Positions 1-9,484 of a stretch of DNA of 64,000 nucleotides are shown piece after piece. Each line of letters starts with the position of its first letter. The first letter of the stretch is position 1. This DNA is from Aldersonia sp. NBC_00410. Its GTDB lineage: Bacteria > Actinomycetota > Actinomycetes > Mycobacteriales > Mycobacteriaceae. The position numbers and the translations under genes are program-made. The DNA is taken from positions 186,001 to 250,000 of the forward strand of contig NZ_JAPENM010000003.1 of NCBI RefSeq assembly GCF_026342035.1. The letters run 5' to 3'. A model generated the notes under the pieces. The model searched no databases. It had not been told where the DNA came from and saw only the letters and a program-made list of their open reading frames with translations.

Positions 1-375
1 GCCGACGGCGCGCAGCGTGAGCGCAACCGCGGAGGCCGGCGTCAACGACGGGTGGGCACACAGGAAGTAGAGCGCGAGCGTGTCGTCGGCATCGGGCGCG
101 GGTCCCGGCACCGGCTCCTCGTCCGCGCGGTCCTCACGCCGGCGCCGGGCCGCGTCCGCCCGCGTTGCGTCGACGAACTTGCGCCACGCCACCGTGACCA
201 ACCAGCCCTTCGGGTCTCGCGGCGGGTCGTCGCGCCAAACCCGAACCGCCTCGACCAGCGCGTCCTGTACGGCATCCTCGGCCGCCGCGAAGTCTGCTCC
301 GCGGCGGACGAGGATCCCGAGCACATTCGGCGTGAGGCTCCGGAGCAGGAGCTCGTTCACTCCGGCTGTGTTCAC
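1..375 (-). CDS. ECF sigma factor, ECF42-like (N-terminal part, cut by window edge)
   Basis: Alternative sigma factor that would redirect RNA polymerase to a small regulon. The 125 visible residues show a typical region 2: an N-terminal helix, then an acidic RRGADFAAAEDAVQDAL stretch and the DPKGWLVTVAWRKFVD block that contacts core and the -10 element. The C-terminal regions lie outside the window. The GTG start at 375 overlaps the stop of the upstream DGPF/YCII gene (GTGA), which indicates translational coupling. ECF42 sigma factors are known to sit next to DGPF proteins and to carry a C-terminal extension instead of a classic anti-sigma partner. The subgroup call rests on that linkage and the visible region 2. 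Confidence 0.85.
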   Translation of the reverse strand, partial: MNTAGVNELLLRSLTPNVLGILVRRGADFAAAEDAVQDALVEAVRVWRDDPPRDPKGWLVTVAWRKFVDATRADAARRRREDRADEEPVPGPAPDADDTLALYFLCAHPSLTPASAVALTLRAVG

Positions 376-779
376 TCGGTGATCGTGGGCGGCTCGGTCA
401 GGAACGGACGAACCTCGAGCCACTCGTGGATCGGCTTCCCGCCCGCCCCCGGGGCGGCCGACAGCTCCCCGGCCAGCTCGATGGCGCGCGCATAACTGTC
501 GACGTCGATTGCCATCCAGCCCGCGATGAGGTCCTTGGTCTCGGCGAACGGGCCGTCGGTGACGGGCGGGCGACCCTCTCCGTCGTATCGGACGAAAGTC
601 CCCTCGGGGGCGAGCGCCTGACCGTCGACGAGTTCGCCGGTGCTCTCCAGCCGGGCCGCAAAATCATTCATGTACTGCATGTGGTCCGAGATCTCCTCGG
701 GCGTCCACTGGTCCATGGGCACGTCGTTGACCGCAGCCGGGGCGCCGCGGTAGTGCTTGAGCAGCAAGTACTTGGCCAT
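372..779 (-). CDS. YCII-related DGPF-motif protein, ECF42 partner
   Basis: Small cytoplasmic protein (135 aa) of the YCII superfamily, a ferredoxin-like alpha/beta fold of unknown biochemical role. It opens with MAKYLLLKHYRG and contains the signature TDGPFAETKD near residue 80, the DGPF motif that names the family. The ATG at 779 is chosen because GAGGAGA lies just upstream; a longer frame reaches 845 but lacks that site. The gene overlaps the ECF sigma gene by four bases, so the two are cotranscribed. Genes of this family are typical targets of ECF42 sigma factors. No catalytic residue can be named. Confidence 0.88.
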   Translation of the reverse strand: MAKYLLLKHYRGAPAAVNDVPMDQWTPEEISDHMQYMNDFAARLESTGELVDGQALAPEGTFVRYDGEGRPPVTDGPFAETKDLIAGWMAIDVDSYARAIELAGELSAAPGAGGKPIHEWLEVRPFLTEPPTITE

Positions 780-841
780 CGTGTTCTCCTCGGTGGTGGT
801 GCGACCCATTCTGGTCGCGTTCGGACCGGGGACGAAGCCGC

Positions 842-2555
<1,714 letters not shown>

Positions 2556-2594
2556 AGGATGTGAAGTTGTTGTTCGCCGCCACCGTAACGCAAG

Positions 2595-2633
2595 ACGCCC
2601 ACCGGGATCCGAGAACGGACCGCCGGTGGGCGT
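2595..2633 (-). terminator. Hairpin terminator after the 2678-3835 gene
   Basis: An 11-bp perfect inverted repeat (ACGCCCACCGG at 2595-2605 with CCGGTGGGCGT at 2623-2633, 17-base loop) lies 45 bases past the stop of the membrane-protein gene and upstream of the thiC leader. There is no strong U tract, as is common in high-GC actinobacteria. It probably separates the upstream operon from thiC. Confidence 0.55.
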
Positions 2634-2677
2634 GTCGTAGAGCGGGCTACCGGCCGAAACTTCTCGGCGGACAGCGA

Positions 2678-3835
2678 TCAGCGCGGAGCCAGGTGCTCCT
2701 CGCGGGACGCGGGAGGAGTGCGGTCGGCACGCTCCTCCCGCGGAATCGTGAAAGTGGCAACGACGCACAGGATGGCAATCACGAAGCAGGCCAGCGTGTA
2801 CCAGGGACTGCCGATCGGGTCGCCGTTGTCGGTTGCGCCGTCCGTGGCGTCGAGGAAGTCGGGCAGTGCGGTCGCCCAGAGCAGCACGAACACCGCCAGG
2901 TAGATGATCGCGTAGATCTGCACGAATCGGTTCGTATACCGCGGCGCGGTCGCGTCGCTGCGCTGCCGCCGCCACTGCGCGACGAGGGCCCAGACTGCGA
3001 CGACCGACACGACGATCAGCTCTGCGGCATAGAGGAAGCCACGGACCGTGTCGCTATTCGCGCCGAGAACCGTTGCGGGAATGGGCAGCAGGAAGGTGCC
3101 CACCGACGCCAGCACGCCGATCACGATGGTGCGCCCCACCAGTTCGAACCCGCTGAAACGGCGACCTGCGTCGACGTGCCGACCGACGAACCACTGCACG
3201 CACAGCGCCAGCGACATCGGCCACAGCGCGGCGAACACCACCACGCTCGGCAGCGGAACGGAATCGAACATCGGCTGATTCATGGAGTTGTCGATCGACC
3301 ACTCCCACCACCGCAGCTGCGGCCCGAGGTGGTCGAAGATCTCGTAGAACGCGTGGTGCACGAAGCCGACGGCCATCGCACCGACGATGACGCCGTACCG
3401 GAGGCGGAAAACCCCGAGCATGCGCACGATTTCGAACGCGATCGTCGCCATGAAGGGATAGATCGCGACGATGTAGAGCGGCAGTCGTCCCCACATGAAG
3501 TCAACGGTGAAGACGTTGTGCGCGAACATCGTGTCGACGTGTTCATCGATGCCGAACTGGGCCGGGAAGTACAGCGGCGGTTCGATGATGAACAGGTATG
3601 CCGTGGCGCCGAACCACACCACGAGGTTGGTCGGGTCGCCGTACCGGCGCAGCCGCAGGATTGCGTAGACCAGTGCGAGCACCGCGCCGACGACGATCGT
3701 CAGCTCGAGGACCGGAAGGGTCCAATTCTCCAGGCCGAACGGGTTGCGGAACTCGACGATGCCGCCGGCTTCCTCGCACGAAAAGCCGAGCCGCGTGGCG
3801 AGCTGCTCGAAAGTGGTCGCACACAGGTCCGACAT
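2678..3835 (-). CDS. Polytopic membrane protein of unknown function
   Basis: A 385 aa integral membrane protein with about eight or nine hydrophobic segments (for example TIVVGAVLALVYAIL near 50, VVWFGATAYLFII near 75, VVVFAALWPMSLALCV near 200, FVIAILCVVATFTI near 360). Charged and aromatic loops such as HHAFYEIFDHLGP could line a polar pocket. The start codon overlaps the stop of the PF10118 gene (TGATG), so the two are translationally coupled and likely work together. I do not recognise a named family with certainty. The pairing suggests a membrane partner for a di-metal enzyme acting on a hydrophobic substrate, which is inference. Confidence 0.8.
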   Translation of the reverse strand: MSDLCATTFEQLATRLGFSCEEAGGIVEFRNPFGLENWTLPVLELTIVVGAVLALVYAILRLRRYGDPTNLVVWFGATAYLFIIEPPLYFPAQFGIDEHVDTMFAHNVFTVDFMWGRLPLYIVAIYPFMATIAFEIVRMLGVFRLRYGVIVGAMAVGFVHHAFYEIFDHLGPQLRWWEWSIDNSMNQPMFDSVPLPSVVVFAALWPMSLALCVQWFVGRHVDAGRRFSGFELVGRTIVIGVLASVGTFLLPIPATVLGANSDTVRGFLYAAELIVVSVVAVWALVAQWRRQRSDATAPRYTNRFVQIYAIIYLAVFVLLWATALPDFLDATDGATDNGDPIGSPWYTLACFVIAILCVVATFTIPREERADRTPPASREEHLAPR

Positions 3836-4764
3836 CAGACCACCTCTTTCCGGTCCGCGGTATACCAGCGGGTCACGTCGTAGCCCTCGTCGTACTTGCG
3901 GAACCACTTGTCGGCAAGTGCCGGGAGCTTCTCGTGGCCGGGATTGTGCTTGGGCATCTGGCTGCGCACAACGCCCCCTAGCGCGACGAGCTGCTCGCCG
4001 AGCGGCAGATCGTCGAAGGCGCGCGGCATCGGGCCGAAGTCCTCGTAACGCAGGCCCGGGATCAGCTTGCGCAGCTTCTGCTTGTTGCGGTGCTTGGCGA
4101 ACATCGACAGTGAGTCGACGGCGCGTTCCTCGAGCGGCACGTGCTTGTTGAATCCGGCGCAGGCAATCCGGATCGTGTCCATCACGTGCTTGAAGATCGA
4201 AGGCGCCATGCGCATCCGGTACAGCTCGTTGTCGACCATGGAACGGAAGATGACCAGCGCGGAGCTGCGATGCTCGATCTCCTCGACGAAGTGCCAGAGG
4301 AACAGCGACGCGACCCGGTCGTCGCCGGGACGAAACAGCGTCGAGTCGTGGTCGAGCATCAGCTTGAACACCGGAGTGAAGGTGGCCTCGAGATCGGCGG
4401 TGTAGGCGAGCCGGTACTCGATCGGCTTGTTCGCGGTGAGGTCGTCGAACATGCCGAGCACCTCGTCGAGCGTCTCCTGCAGCCCGGGGTACCGCCTGAT
4501 CAGGCCCTTGACGTGCTGCCGGTGGGCCGTCGAGTGCTGCCCCTCCTGGCGGACGAAAGCGTCGGCTTCCTCGGCGATCGTGGGATCGGTGATCAGGGGC
4601 ATCGCCTCCTTGATCAACTGCACGATCATCTTCTCGAAACCGATCGCAAGGAACGACACCGCGTTGGCCATCGAGGAAAAGGCCGGGTTCTGCTCGTTCC
4701 AATTGAACGGAACGTCGGTTTCCGCGAACGCGAAGCGCATCTTTCGGACGATTAGGTCGGTCAC
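3835..4764 (-). CDS. Ferritin-like metal-dependent hydrolase family protein (PF10118)
   Basis: A 309 aa soluble protein resembling the family named predicted metal-dependent hydrolase (PF10118), a helical ferritin-like fold expected to hold two metal ions. Candidate ligands lie in FVRQEGQHSTAH (about 69-80), LEATFTPV (about 123-130) and VEEIEHRSSA (about 160-169), spaced like the E...EH/E...E-x-x-H sets of di-iron proteins. The ATG at 4764 opens a two-gene operon with the membrane protein at 2678-3835. A TetR gene lies divergently upstream, with two inverted repeats between them, so repression by that regulator is likely. The substrate is unknown. Confidence 0.82.
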   Translation of the reverse strand: MTDLIVRKMRFAFAETDVPFNWNEQNPAFSSMANAVSFLAIGFEKMIVQLIKEAMPLITDPTIAEEADAFVRQEGQHSTAHRQHVKGLIRRYPGLQETLDEVLGMFDDLTANKPIEYRLAYTADLEATFTPVFKLMLDHDSTLFRPGDDRVASLFLWHFVEEIEHRSSALVIFRSMVDNELYRMRMAPSIFKHVMDTIRIACAGFNKHVPLEERAVDSLSMFAKHRNKQKLRKLIPGLRYEDFGPMPRAFDDLPLGEQLVALGGVVRSQMPKHNPGHEKLPALADKWFRKYDEGYDVTRWYTADRKEVV

Positions 4765-4805
4765 GGCTGGATTACCTCGGGCTTTCCTGGGACAGGGCTG
4801 CTGCG

Positions 4806-4834
4806 GTGGCGGCGCTCACAGTGAGCGCCGCCAC
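4806..4834. promoter_or_regulatory. 29-bp perfect palindrome in divergent promoter region
   Basis: GTGGCGGCGCTCAC at 4806-4819 is mirrored exactly by its complement at 4821-4834 around a single central A. It lies between the PF10118 operon and the TetR gene. A one-base loop cannot form a normal RNA hairpin, so a dimeric protein-binding site on DNA is the more likely role. Confidence 0.55.
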
Positions 4835-4843
4835 GTTGCGGTG

Positions 4844-4873
4844 ATCATACACATCGCGCGTCAGATGTATGAT
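4844..4873. promoter_or_regulatory. Inverted repeat, candidate TetR operator
   Basis: ATCATACACATC at 4844-4855 faces GATGTATGAT at 4864-4873 with an 8-base spacer; the left arm has two extra bases. The AT-rich half-sites stand out in a GC-rich background and lie about 50 bases before the likely TetR start. The size and position fit autoregulation plus control of the divergent PF10118 operon. Confidence 0.5.
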
Positions 4874-4922
4874 TACTCCTGGAGCGCGGATGCGCATCGG
4901 ATCGTTCGAGCCAAAGGCGGGA

Positions 4923-5537
4923 ATGGCACGCAGGCGTGGGTGGGGTGGCAGTCCGCCGGCCAGTGATGACGAGGCGGTCGCGCGGATCGTCGACGCCGCA
5001 GTGGATGTGATCGCCCGAACCGGCACCGCGATCAGCATTGCCGACGTCGCGGATTCGCTCGGCGTCATCCGTCAGACGGTGTACCGGTACTTCCCCAGCG
5101 CGGATGCGCTCATGACGGCCGCCGCGCTGGCCTCGGTGGACGGATTTCTCGATCGGCTCGCCCAGCACGTGCACGGATTGGACGATCCGGTCGAGGCGAT
5201 GGTCGAGGGCGTGCTGTTCACCCTGGCCGACGTGCGGCGTACACCCCACCTCGGGATATTGCTTATCGGCACCGACGCCGGTGTTCACCCCGACAGCTTG
5301 GTATCCGACGAGGCGCGAGCATTCGGAATGACGATGATCAACCGGTTCGACGTGGATTGGCCCCGGTACGGCTATGACGACGCGGCGTTGCTGGACCTCG
5401 TCGAATACGTGCTGCGCACGATGCAGTCGCTGTTCATCTCCCCGGGCAACCCTCCGCGGGAGGCCAGTGAATTACGTCGCTACCTGCGGCGCTGGATGGG
5501 GCCCGCGATCCTTGCCCAGCGGGCCACGCAGCACTAA
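4923..5537 (+). CDS. TetR-family transcriptional regulator
   Basis: A 204 aa regulator with an N-terminal TetR helix-turn-helix (AISIADVADSLGVIRQTVYRYF, about 39-60) and a helical ligand/dimer domain. The ATG at 4923 is preferred because it starts just before the usual Arg-rich lead and has a purine-rich AAAGGCGGG upstream. In-frame ATGs at 4869 and 4890 are possible, but the first would sit inside the candidate operator. It is divergent from the PF10118/membrane-protein operon, its most likely target. The ligand is unknown. Confidence 0.88.
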   Translation: MARRRGWGGSPPASDDEAVARIVDAAVDVIARTGTAISIADVADSLGVIRQTVYRYFPSADALMTAAALASVDGFLDRLAQHVHGLDDPVEAMVEGVLFTLADVRRTPHLGILLIGTDAGVHPDSLVSDEARAFGMTMINRFDVDWPRYGYDDAALLDLVEYVLRTMQSLFISPGNPPREASELRRYLRRWMGPAILAQRATQH

Positions 5538-5647
5538 CTACGCGTCCCACCGCGTCTAACGGTGGTCCGCTACGCGTCCCACCGCGTCTAACGGTGGTCC
5601 GCTACGCGTCCCACCGCGTCTAACGGTGGTCCGCTACGCGTCCCACC
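5538..5647. repeat. 32-bp tandem repeat (3 full + 1 partial copies) with a hairpin in each full unit
   Basis: Three identical 32-bp units at 5538-5569, 5570-5601 and 5602-5633 are followed by a 14-base partial copy at 5634-5647. The partial copy is the real 3' end of the methyltransferase gene (Trp-Asp-Ala-stop). Each full unit contains CCACCG and CGGTGG around a 7-base loop, so three stem-loops lie between two convergent genes, where they could act as a bidirectional terminator. The repeat appears to have grown by duplication of the gene's own tail. Confidence 0.9.
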
Positions 5648-6935
5648 AGGGCCGCAGGGGCAGGTTCGCCGCGCCGTTCGCGTCGAGCTTCACGCCGAGC
5701 ACCTGATGCAGTTGAACGACGTTGCGCTCGAAGCCGAGCCGGGACCCAGCCATGTACAGGCCCCAGACCTTCGCGGTGCCCTCGCCGACCTCGGCGACGC
5801 AGGCGTCCCAGTTGTCGACCAGGTTCGTGCACCACTCGGCAAGCGTGAGCGCGTAGTGCTCGCGGAGATTCTCCTCGTGCCGCACCTCGAGTCCGACGTT
5901 CTGAATGTCGGTGATGATGCGCCCGGACCCGATCAGCTCGCCGTCCGGGAAGACGTAGCGGTCGATGAAGCCGCCCGCACGAGAGCTGCGAGTGTTGTCC
6001 GGCCTGGTGATGCAGTGGTTGAGGAAAAGGCCGCCGTCGCGCAGTTTCGAGGAGATGAATCCGAAGTATGCCGGGTAGTTCTGCACACCGATGTGCTCGG
6101 TCAGTCCGATCGAGGACACCGCATCGAAGCCGGTTTCGGCCACGTCGCGATAGTCGGAGTGCCGGACTTCGGCCAGATCGGAGAGTCCTTCCTCCGCGAT
6201 CGCCTTCTGCGCCCACTCGGCTTGCTGCTTGGAGAGCGTCGCACCGATCACCTTCACGCCGCGGCGGGCCGCGTAACGCACCATCGAGCCCCAGCCGCAA
6301 CCGATGTCGAGCAACCGATCGCCCTCTTTCAAGCGCAGCTTGTCGAAGACCAGGCGGTACTTGTTCTCCTGCGCCTGCTCGAGGGTCCAGTTCTCGTCGC
6401 CGTAGGCGGCGCAGGTGTAGGCCATCGACGGGCCGAGCACGTACTCGTAGAAGGTGTTCGAGACGTCGTAATGGTGATGGATCACCTCGGCATCGCGAGT
6501 CTTCGAGTGCCGCAGGCCTTCCGCGATCCGACGCCAGCGCGGCAGCGTCTCCTGCGGCGGCGGCGCGATCGGCCGCAGCCGCTCCCAGCCGAGTGCGCGC
6601 GTGATCGCGGCGAGCTCCCGTGCCGCCGGACGGCGGAACTTCAGATCCTGCAGCACTTTCAAGATCTCGTACGGATCGCCCGGGTGGACGCCGCTGGCCT
6701 TCATGTCACCCGCGACGTACGCACGTGCCATGCCCAGATCGCCGGGTGCGGTTGCCAAGTAGTTGATTCCGCGCGGATCGACGATGTCGAGCGCGAACGC
6801 CGAATCCAGGGGTCCGACCGTGCTGCCGTCGTAGGCGTTGACCCGTAGTGGGAGGGGCCCTTCGACAACGGTCTGCACGACGTCGGCAATGCTCAGCTTC
6901 GCCGTGGTGTCGGGATGTGTTTTGAACGTGGTCAT
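5634..6935 (-). CDS. Cyclopropane-fatty-acid synthase-like SAM methyltransferase
   Basis: A 433 aa enzyme of the Cfa/mycolic-acid methyltransferase family, expected to transfer a methyl or methylene group from SAM to the double bond of a membrane lipid acyl chain. Visible motifs are VIHHHYDVSNTFYEYVLG (about 151-168), the SAM loop LLDIGCGWG (208-216), and the TEHIGVQNYPAYF region with the Glu expected near the bicarbonate site. The start overlaps the stop of the FAD oxidoreductase by ATGA. The pair resembles the reductase/methyltransferase sets behind 10-methyl branched fatty acids, and in order it matches Rv3719-Rv3720 of M. tuberculosis. Product specificity cannot be read from sequence. Confidence 0.88.
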   Translation of the reverse strand: MTTFKTHPDTTAKLSIADVVQTVVEGPLPLRVNAYDGSTVGPLDSAFALDIVDPRGINYLATAPGDLGMARAYVAGDMKASGVHPGDPYEILKVLQDLKFRRPAARELAAITRALGWERLRPIAPPPQETLPRWRRIAEGLRHSKTRDAEVIHHHYDVSNTFYEYVLGPSMAYTCAAYGDENWTLEQAQENKYRLVFDKLRLKEGDRLLDIGCGWGSMVRYAARRGVKVIGATLSKQQAEWAQKAIAEEGLSDLAEVRHSDYRDVAETGFDAVSSIGLTEHIGVQNYPAYFGFISSKLRDGGLFLNHCITRPDNTRSSRAGGFIDRYVFPDGELIGSGRIITDIQNVGLEVRHEENLREHYALTLAEWCTNLVDNWDACVAEVGEGTAKVWGLYMAGSRLGFERNVVQLHQVLGVKLDANGAANLPLRPWWDA

Positions 6936-8431
6936 TTCCGTTGCACCGCCTTCGAATACAGATCGAGTAATCTTTGGTTGGGGTCGAAGCGTTGCTTCAG
7001 CTCAGGGTACCGGTCGCCGCCGTACAGTTCGGCGAATTCCCCCCGGTCGTAGTACGAATCCGAGTACAGCGACTTGTGGCCATCGAGTTCGCTCACCTTG
7101 CGTTCGATCGCCCGGTTGGCCGCGCCGTCGGGTTGACCTGAAATGGTCGGCACCGACGACCAGAATCCAACGTTGACGTAGGTTCGGTTCGGCTCCAAGG
7201 GGTAGAGCGGCCACCTGCGGTCGCTGTCCGCGCCGATCGGCCCCGGCTCGCGCAACCGCAAGGGACACAGCCAGATCGGCTCGATCGGTATCTCGGCCAG
7301 GAACCACTCGAGAAACTCGGCCGTGCGATCGGCAGGCACTTCGATGTCCTGCACCACCCGTTCGCGCGGGGGGTTGCCCTTGCGTGCCTCGATCCGGTCG
7401 GCGATGCCGTACTTGTGATCGAGCGCGATGAGTTTCCAGTAGAAGCTGCTGCGCAGGTAGCGCTTCGGCCAGAACCGGCGGATCCGCGGATTCTGCGTGC
7501 CGAACGCGCGCGAGCACCAGAACCAGTCGGTGTCCCAGCGCCACAGGTAGTCGTGGATGGTCAGGCGATCGCGTTTGGTCGCCGGGCCGGTGTGCCGAAT
7601 CGACTGGTAGAAGATGTTCATTCCGGTGTAGTCACTCACCGGTCCCGGCTCGTCGGTCTGCCGGCCGAGCACGAGATAGCTTTCGCCCGCATCGAATACC
7701 ACGCCATCGAGGTAATCCACCGGCTCGCCGTCGTGGCTGCGGTCGACCACGATGCGCTCGATCGCCCGCTCGAGTTCGTGCAGGTCATGAAACCGGACGT
7801 GGCGCAAGTCGACATACGGCTGCACGGTCTCGAGTTCGATCTTCAGCCGCGTCGAATACCCGAGCGTGCCGTAGGAATTGGGGAAGCCGCGGAAGAGATC
7901 GGCGTTTTCGTTGTCCGGAGTCGCGGTGATGATTTCACCGGCGCCGGTGAGGATGTCGATCTCGAGCACCGACTCGTGCGGCAGCCCATTGCGGAACGAG
8001 GTGGACTCGATGCCGAGTCCGGTCACCGCGCCGCCGAGGGTGATCGTCTTGAGTTGCGGCACCACCAGCGGCGCAAGGCCGTAGGGAAGGGTTGCGGCGA
8101 CCAGGTTCTCGTAGGTGGTCATGCCCGCGACGTCGGCGGTTTTGGTGGCCGGGTCCACCTCGATCACCCGCTCCAGGCCGGAGACGTCGAGTCCGGGGGC
8201 GGTGTTCTTCGCCCGCGCGCGGAACAGGTTCGAGGTCTTCTTGGCCAGGCGCACATTGGCATCGGTGGGGATGGCGCGATAGCTCGCGAGTAGCCGCTCG
8301 ACCCCGGCGCGATGAGCCGCCCAGCCGGACTCCAGCGCGCTCGCGGCCCGACCGGTGCGGTTGTTCGCCGTGATTGCCACAGTGCTGACGCTATCGCTAG
8401 TCGGTGGTTCGAGCGAGCGAGAAAGCGACAT
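6932..8431 (-). CDS. FAD-binding oxidoreductase (FAD_binding_4), methyltransferase partner
   Basis: A 499 aa flavoprotein with a PCMH-type FAD domain in the N-terminal half (IEVDPATKTADVAGMTTYENLV near 90-110, then TLGGAVTGLGIESTSFRNG) and a substrate-cap domain after it. Homologues next to Cfa-like methyltransferases are thought to reduce a methylene-acyl intermediate or act on the lipid product. It overlaps the methyltransferase by four bases. The frame is open far upstream through unrelated genes; ATG 8431 (MSLSRSLEPP) is chosen because it precedes the first conserved block and avoids overlap with the plus-strand SRPBCC gene. Confidence 0.85.
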   Translation of the reverse strand: MSLSRSLEPPTSDSVSTVAITANNRTGRAASALESGWAAHRAGVERLLASYRAIPTDANVRLAKKTSNLFRARAKNTAPGLDVSGLERVIEVDPATKTADVAGMTTYENLVAATLPYGLAPLVVPQLKTITLGGAVTGLGIESTSFRNGLPHESVLEIDILTGAGEIITATPDNENADLFRGFPNSYGTLGYSTRLKIELETVQPYVDLRHVRFHDLHELERAIERIVVDRSHDGEPVDYLDGVVFDAGESYLVLGRQTDEPGPVSDYTGMNIFYQSIRHTGPATKRDRLTIHDYLWRWDTDWFWCSRAFGTQNPRIRRFWPKRYLRSSFYWKLIALDHKYGIADRIEARKGNPPRERVVQDIEVPADRTAEFLEWFLAEIPIEPIWLCPLRLREPGPIGADSDRRWPLYPLEPNRTYVNVGFWSSVPTISGQPDGAANRAIERKVSELDGHKSLYSDSYYDRGEFAELYGGDRYPELKQRFDPNQRLLDLYSKAVQRK

Positions 8432-8551
8432 GGCAAGGAGATTACTGCGGCTAATCAACTTGTTGCTGGGTGGGGCGGGCCGTTCCTGTGCCGATCGGCC
8501 GCAAAGGCAGGATGGGGGCGAGCACACGCACATCGACGAACGGGGTTTTTC

Positions 8552-8986
8552 GTGGGACAGGTCAGCGCAAGCAGCACGGCGACCATCGACGCTGCACCGG
8601 AACGCGTGCTCACGGCGCTGTCCGACTACCAGGACGTGCGGCCGCGCATCCTGTCCGCGCACTACCGCGACTATCGGGTGGTGTCCGGCGGCAAGGGCGA
8701 CGGCACCGTCGCGCATTGGACGCTGCAGGCGACCGAGAAGCGCTCGCGCAACGTCGAGGCGACCGTCACGGTGGCGAACAACACAGTGACCGAACGCGAC
8801 CTCAACTCGTCGATGGTCACCACGTACTCCGTCGCGCCGAGCGGGTCCGGGTCCACAGTCACCACCAAAACCGAATGGACCGGGGCAGGCGGCATCGGCG
8901 GGATCTTCGAGGGCATCTTCGCGCCGCTCGGTCTGAAGAAGATTCAGGCCGAGGTGCTGGCGAACCTGAAGAAGGAACTGAGCTGA
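8552..8986 (+). CDS. SRPBCC family protein
   Basis: A 144 aa START/polyketide-cyclase-like protein with a helix-grip fold that forms a hydrophobic cavity. The sequence begins GQVSASSTATIDAAPERVL, the usual first strand and helix. It carries the EWTGAGGIGGIFEGIFAPLG segment before a C-terminal helix (LKKIQAEVLANLKKEL). GTG 8552 is the only start that gives a standard N-terminus; the ribosome site is weak. A similar gene lies next to ybaB-recR in mycobacteria. It may bind a lipid handled by the neighbouring oxidoreductase/methyltransferase pair, but that is only contextual. Confidence 0.82.
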   Translation: MGQVSASSTATIDAAPERVLTALSDYQDVRPRILSAHYRDYRVVSGGKGDGTVAHWTLQATEKRSRNVEATVTVANNTVTERDLNSSMVTTYSVAPSGSGSTVTTKTEWTGAGGIGGIFEGIFAPLGLKKIQAEVLANLKKELS

Positions 8987-8990
8987 CGCA

Positions 8991-9347
8991 CTAACCGCCG
9001 ATATCGAAGAGATTGCCCTCCGGATCGCGCAGCGTGGTCCAGGTGGCGCCGTACTCGTCGAAGTCGGCGACCGGCTCGGCGCCGAGCCCGATCGCCCGCT
9101 GGACTTGCTCGGCCCGGTCCGGCGCGACCAAGTCGAGGTGGACGACGTTCTTTCCCGGCGTCTTGTCCGGTACCCGGATGAAGAACAGCGCCGGCTGTGC
9201 GCCCGCGCCGCGGCCGACACTGGCGAAGAACTCGCTCGCCTGCGGCTCCTGATCGACCGGGAGCTCGAGCAGGTCGGACCAGAACCGGGCCAGCGTCGAA
9301 GCGTCGCCGGTGCAGTCGAAGGTGACTTGGCCGATGCGTAGCGGCAT
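8991..9347 (-). CDS. VOC-superfamily (glyoxalase/dioxygenase-like) protein
   Basis: A 118 aa single-module VOC protein of two beta-alpha-beta-beta-beta units. Signatures are LARFWSDLLELPVD (about 19-32), NVVHLDLVAPD (about 66-76, with a possible metal His) and the C-terminal DPEGNLFDIGG. This subgroup is often annotated as glyoxalase-like without a known substrate. It is convergent with the SRPBCC gene (4 bases apart) and divergent from ybaB. Confidence 0.88.
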   Translation of the reverse strand: MPLRIGQVTFDCTGDASTLARFWSDLLELPVDQEPQASEFFASVGRGAGAQPALFFIRVPDKTPGKNVVHLDLVAPDRAEQVQRAIGLGAEPVADFDEYGATWTTLRDPEGNLFDIGG

Positions 9348-9381
9348 GGCTGCTCCTCGTTCGGTTGGGATTGGCCTCCGT

Positions 9382-9435
9382 GCACATTCTCGGCGCGTAT
9401 CGACGGATTTCCGTACCGAACGGCGCAGAATGTGC
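9382..9435. promoter_or_regulatory. Inverted repeat between VOC gene and ybaB
   Basis: GCACATTCT at 9382-9390 pairs exactly with AGAATGTGC at 9427-9435 across 36 bases, in the divergent promoter region of the VOC gene and ybaB-recR. It could be two half-sites for a regulator or part of a leader structure. No family can be assigned. Confidence 0.35.
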
Positions 9436-9484
9436 GTTCAGCCCCGGCGGCTACGCTGGCTGTAACCGAGGAGAGGACTCGTAA

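Noticed and set aside
2678-4702. A single long protein joining the PF10118 region and the membrane protein
   Set aside because: The upstream half is an alternative frame of the PF10118 gene; the true membrane protein starts at 3835 with a stop/start overlap.
5538-5647. Possible small CRISPR array
   Set aside because: The units are directly adjacent without unique spacers, and the unit is the 3' end of the neighbouring gene. No cas gene is present.
5634-8431. Naming the pair tmsA/tmsB or bfaA/bfaB
   Set aside because: The gene order and genomic position fit the Rv3719/Rv3720 paralogues better, so no symbol is given.
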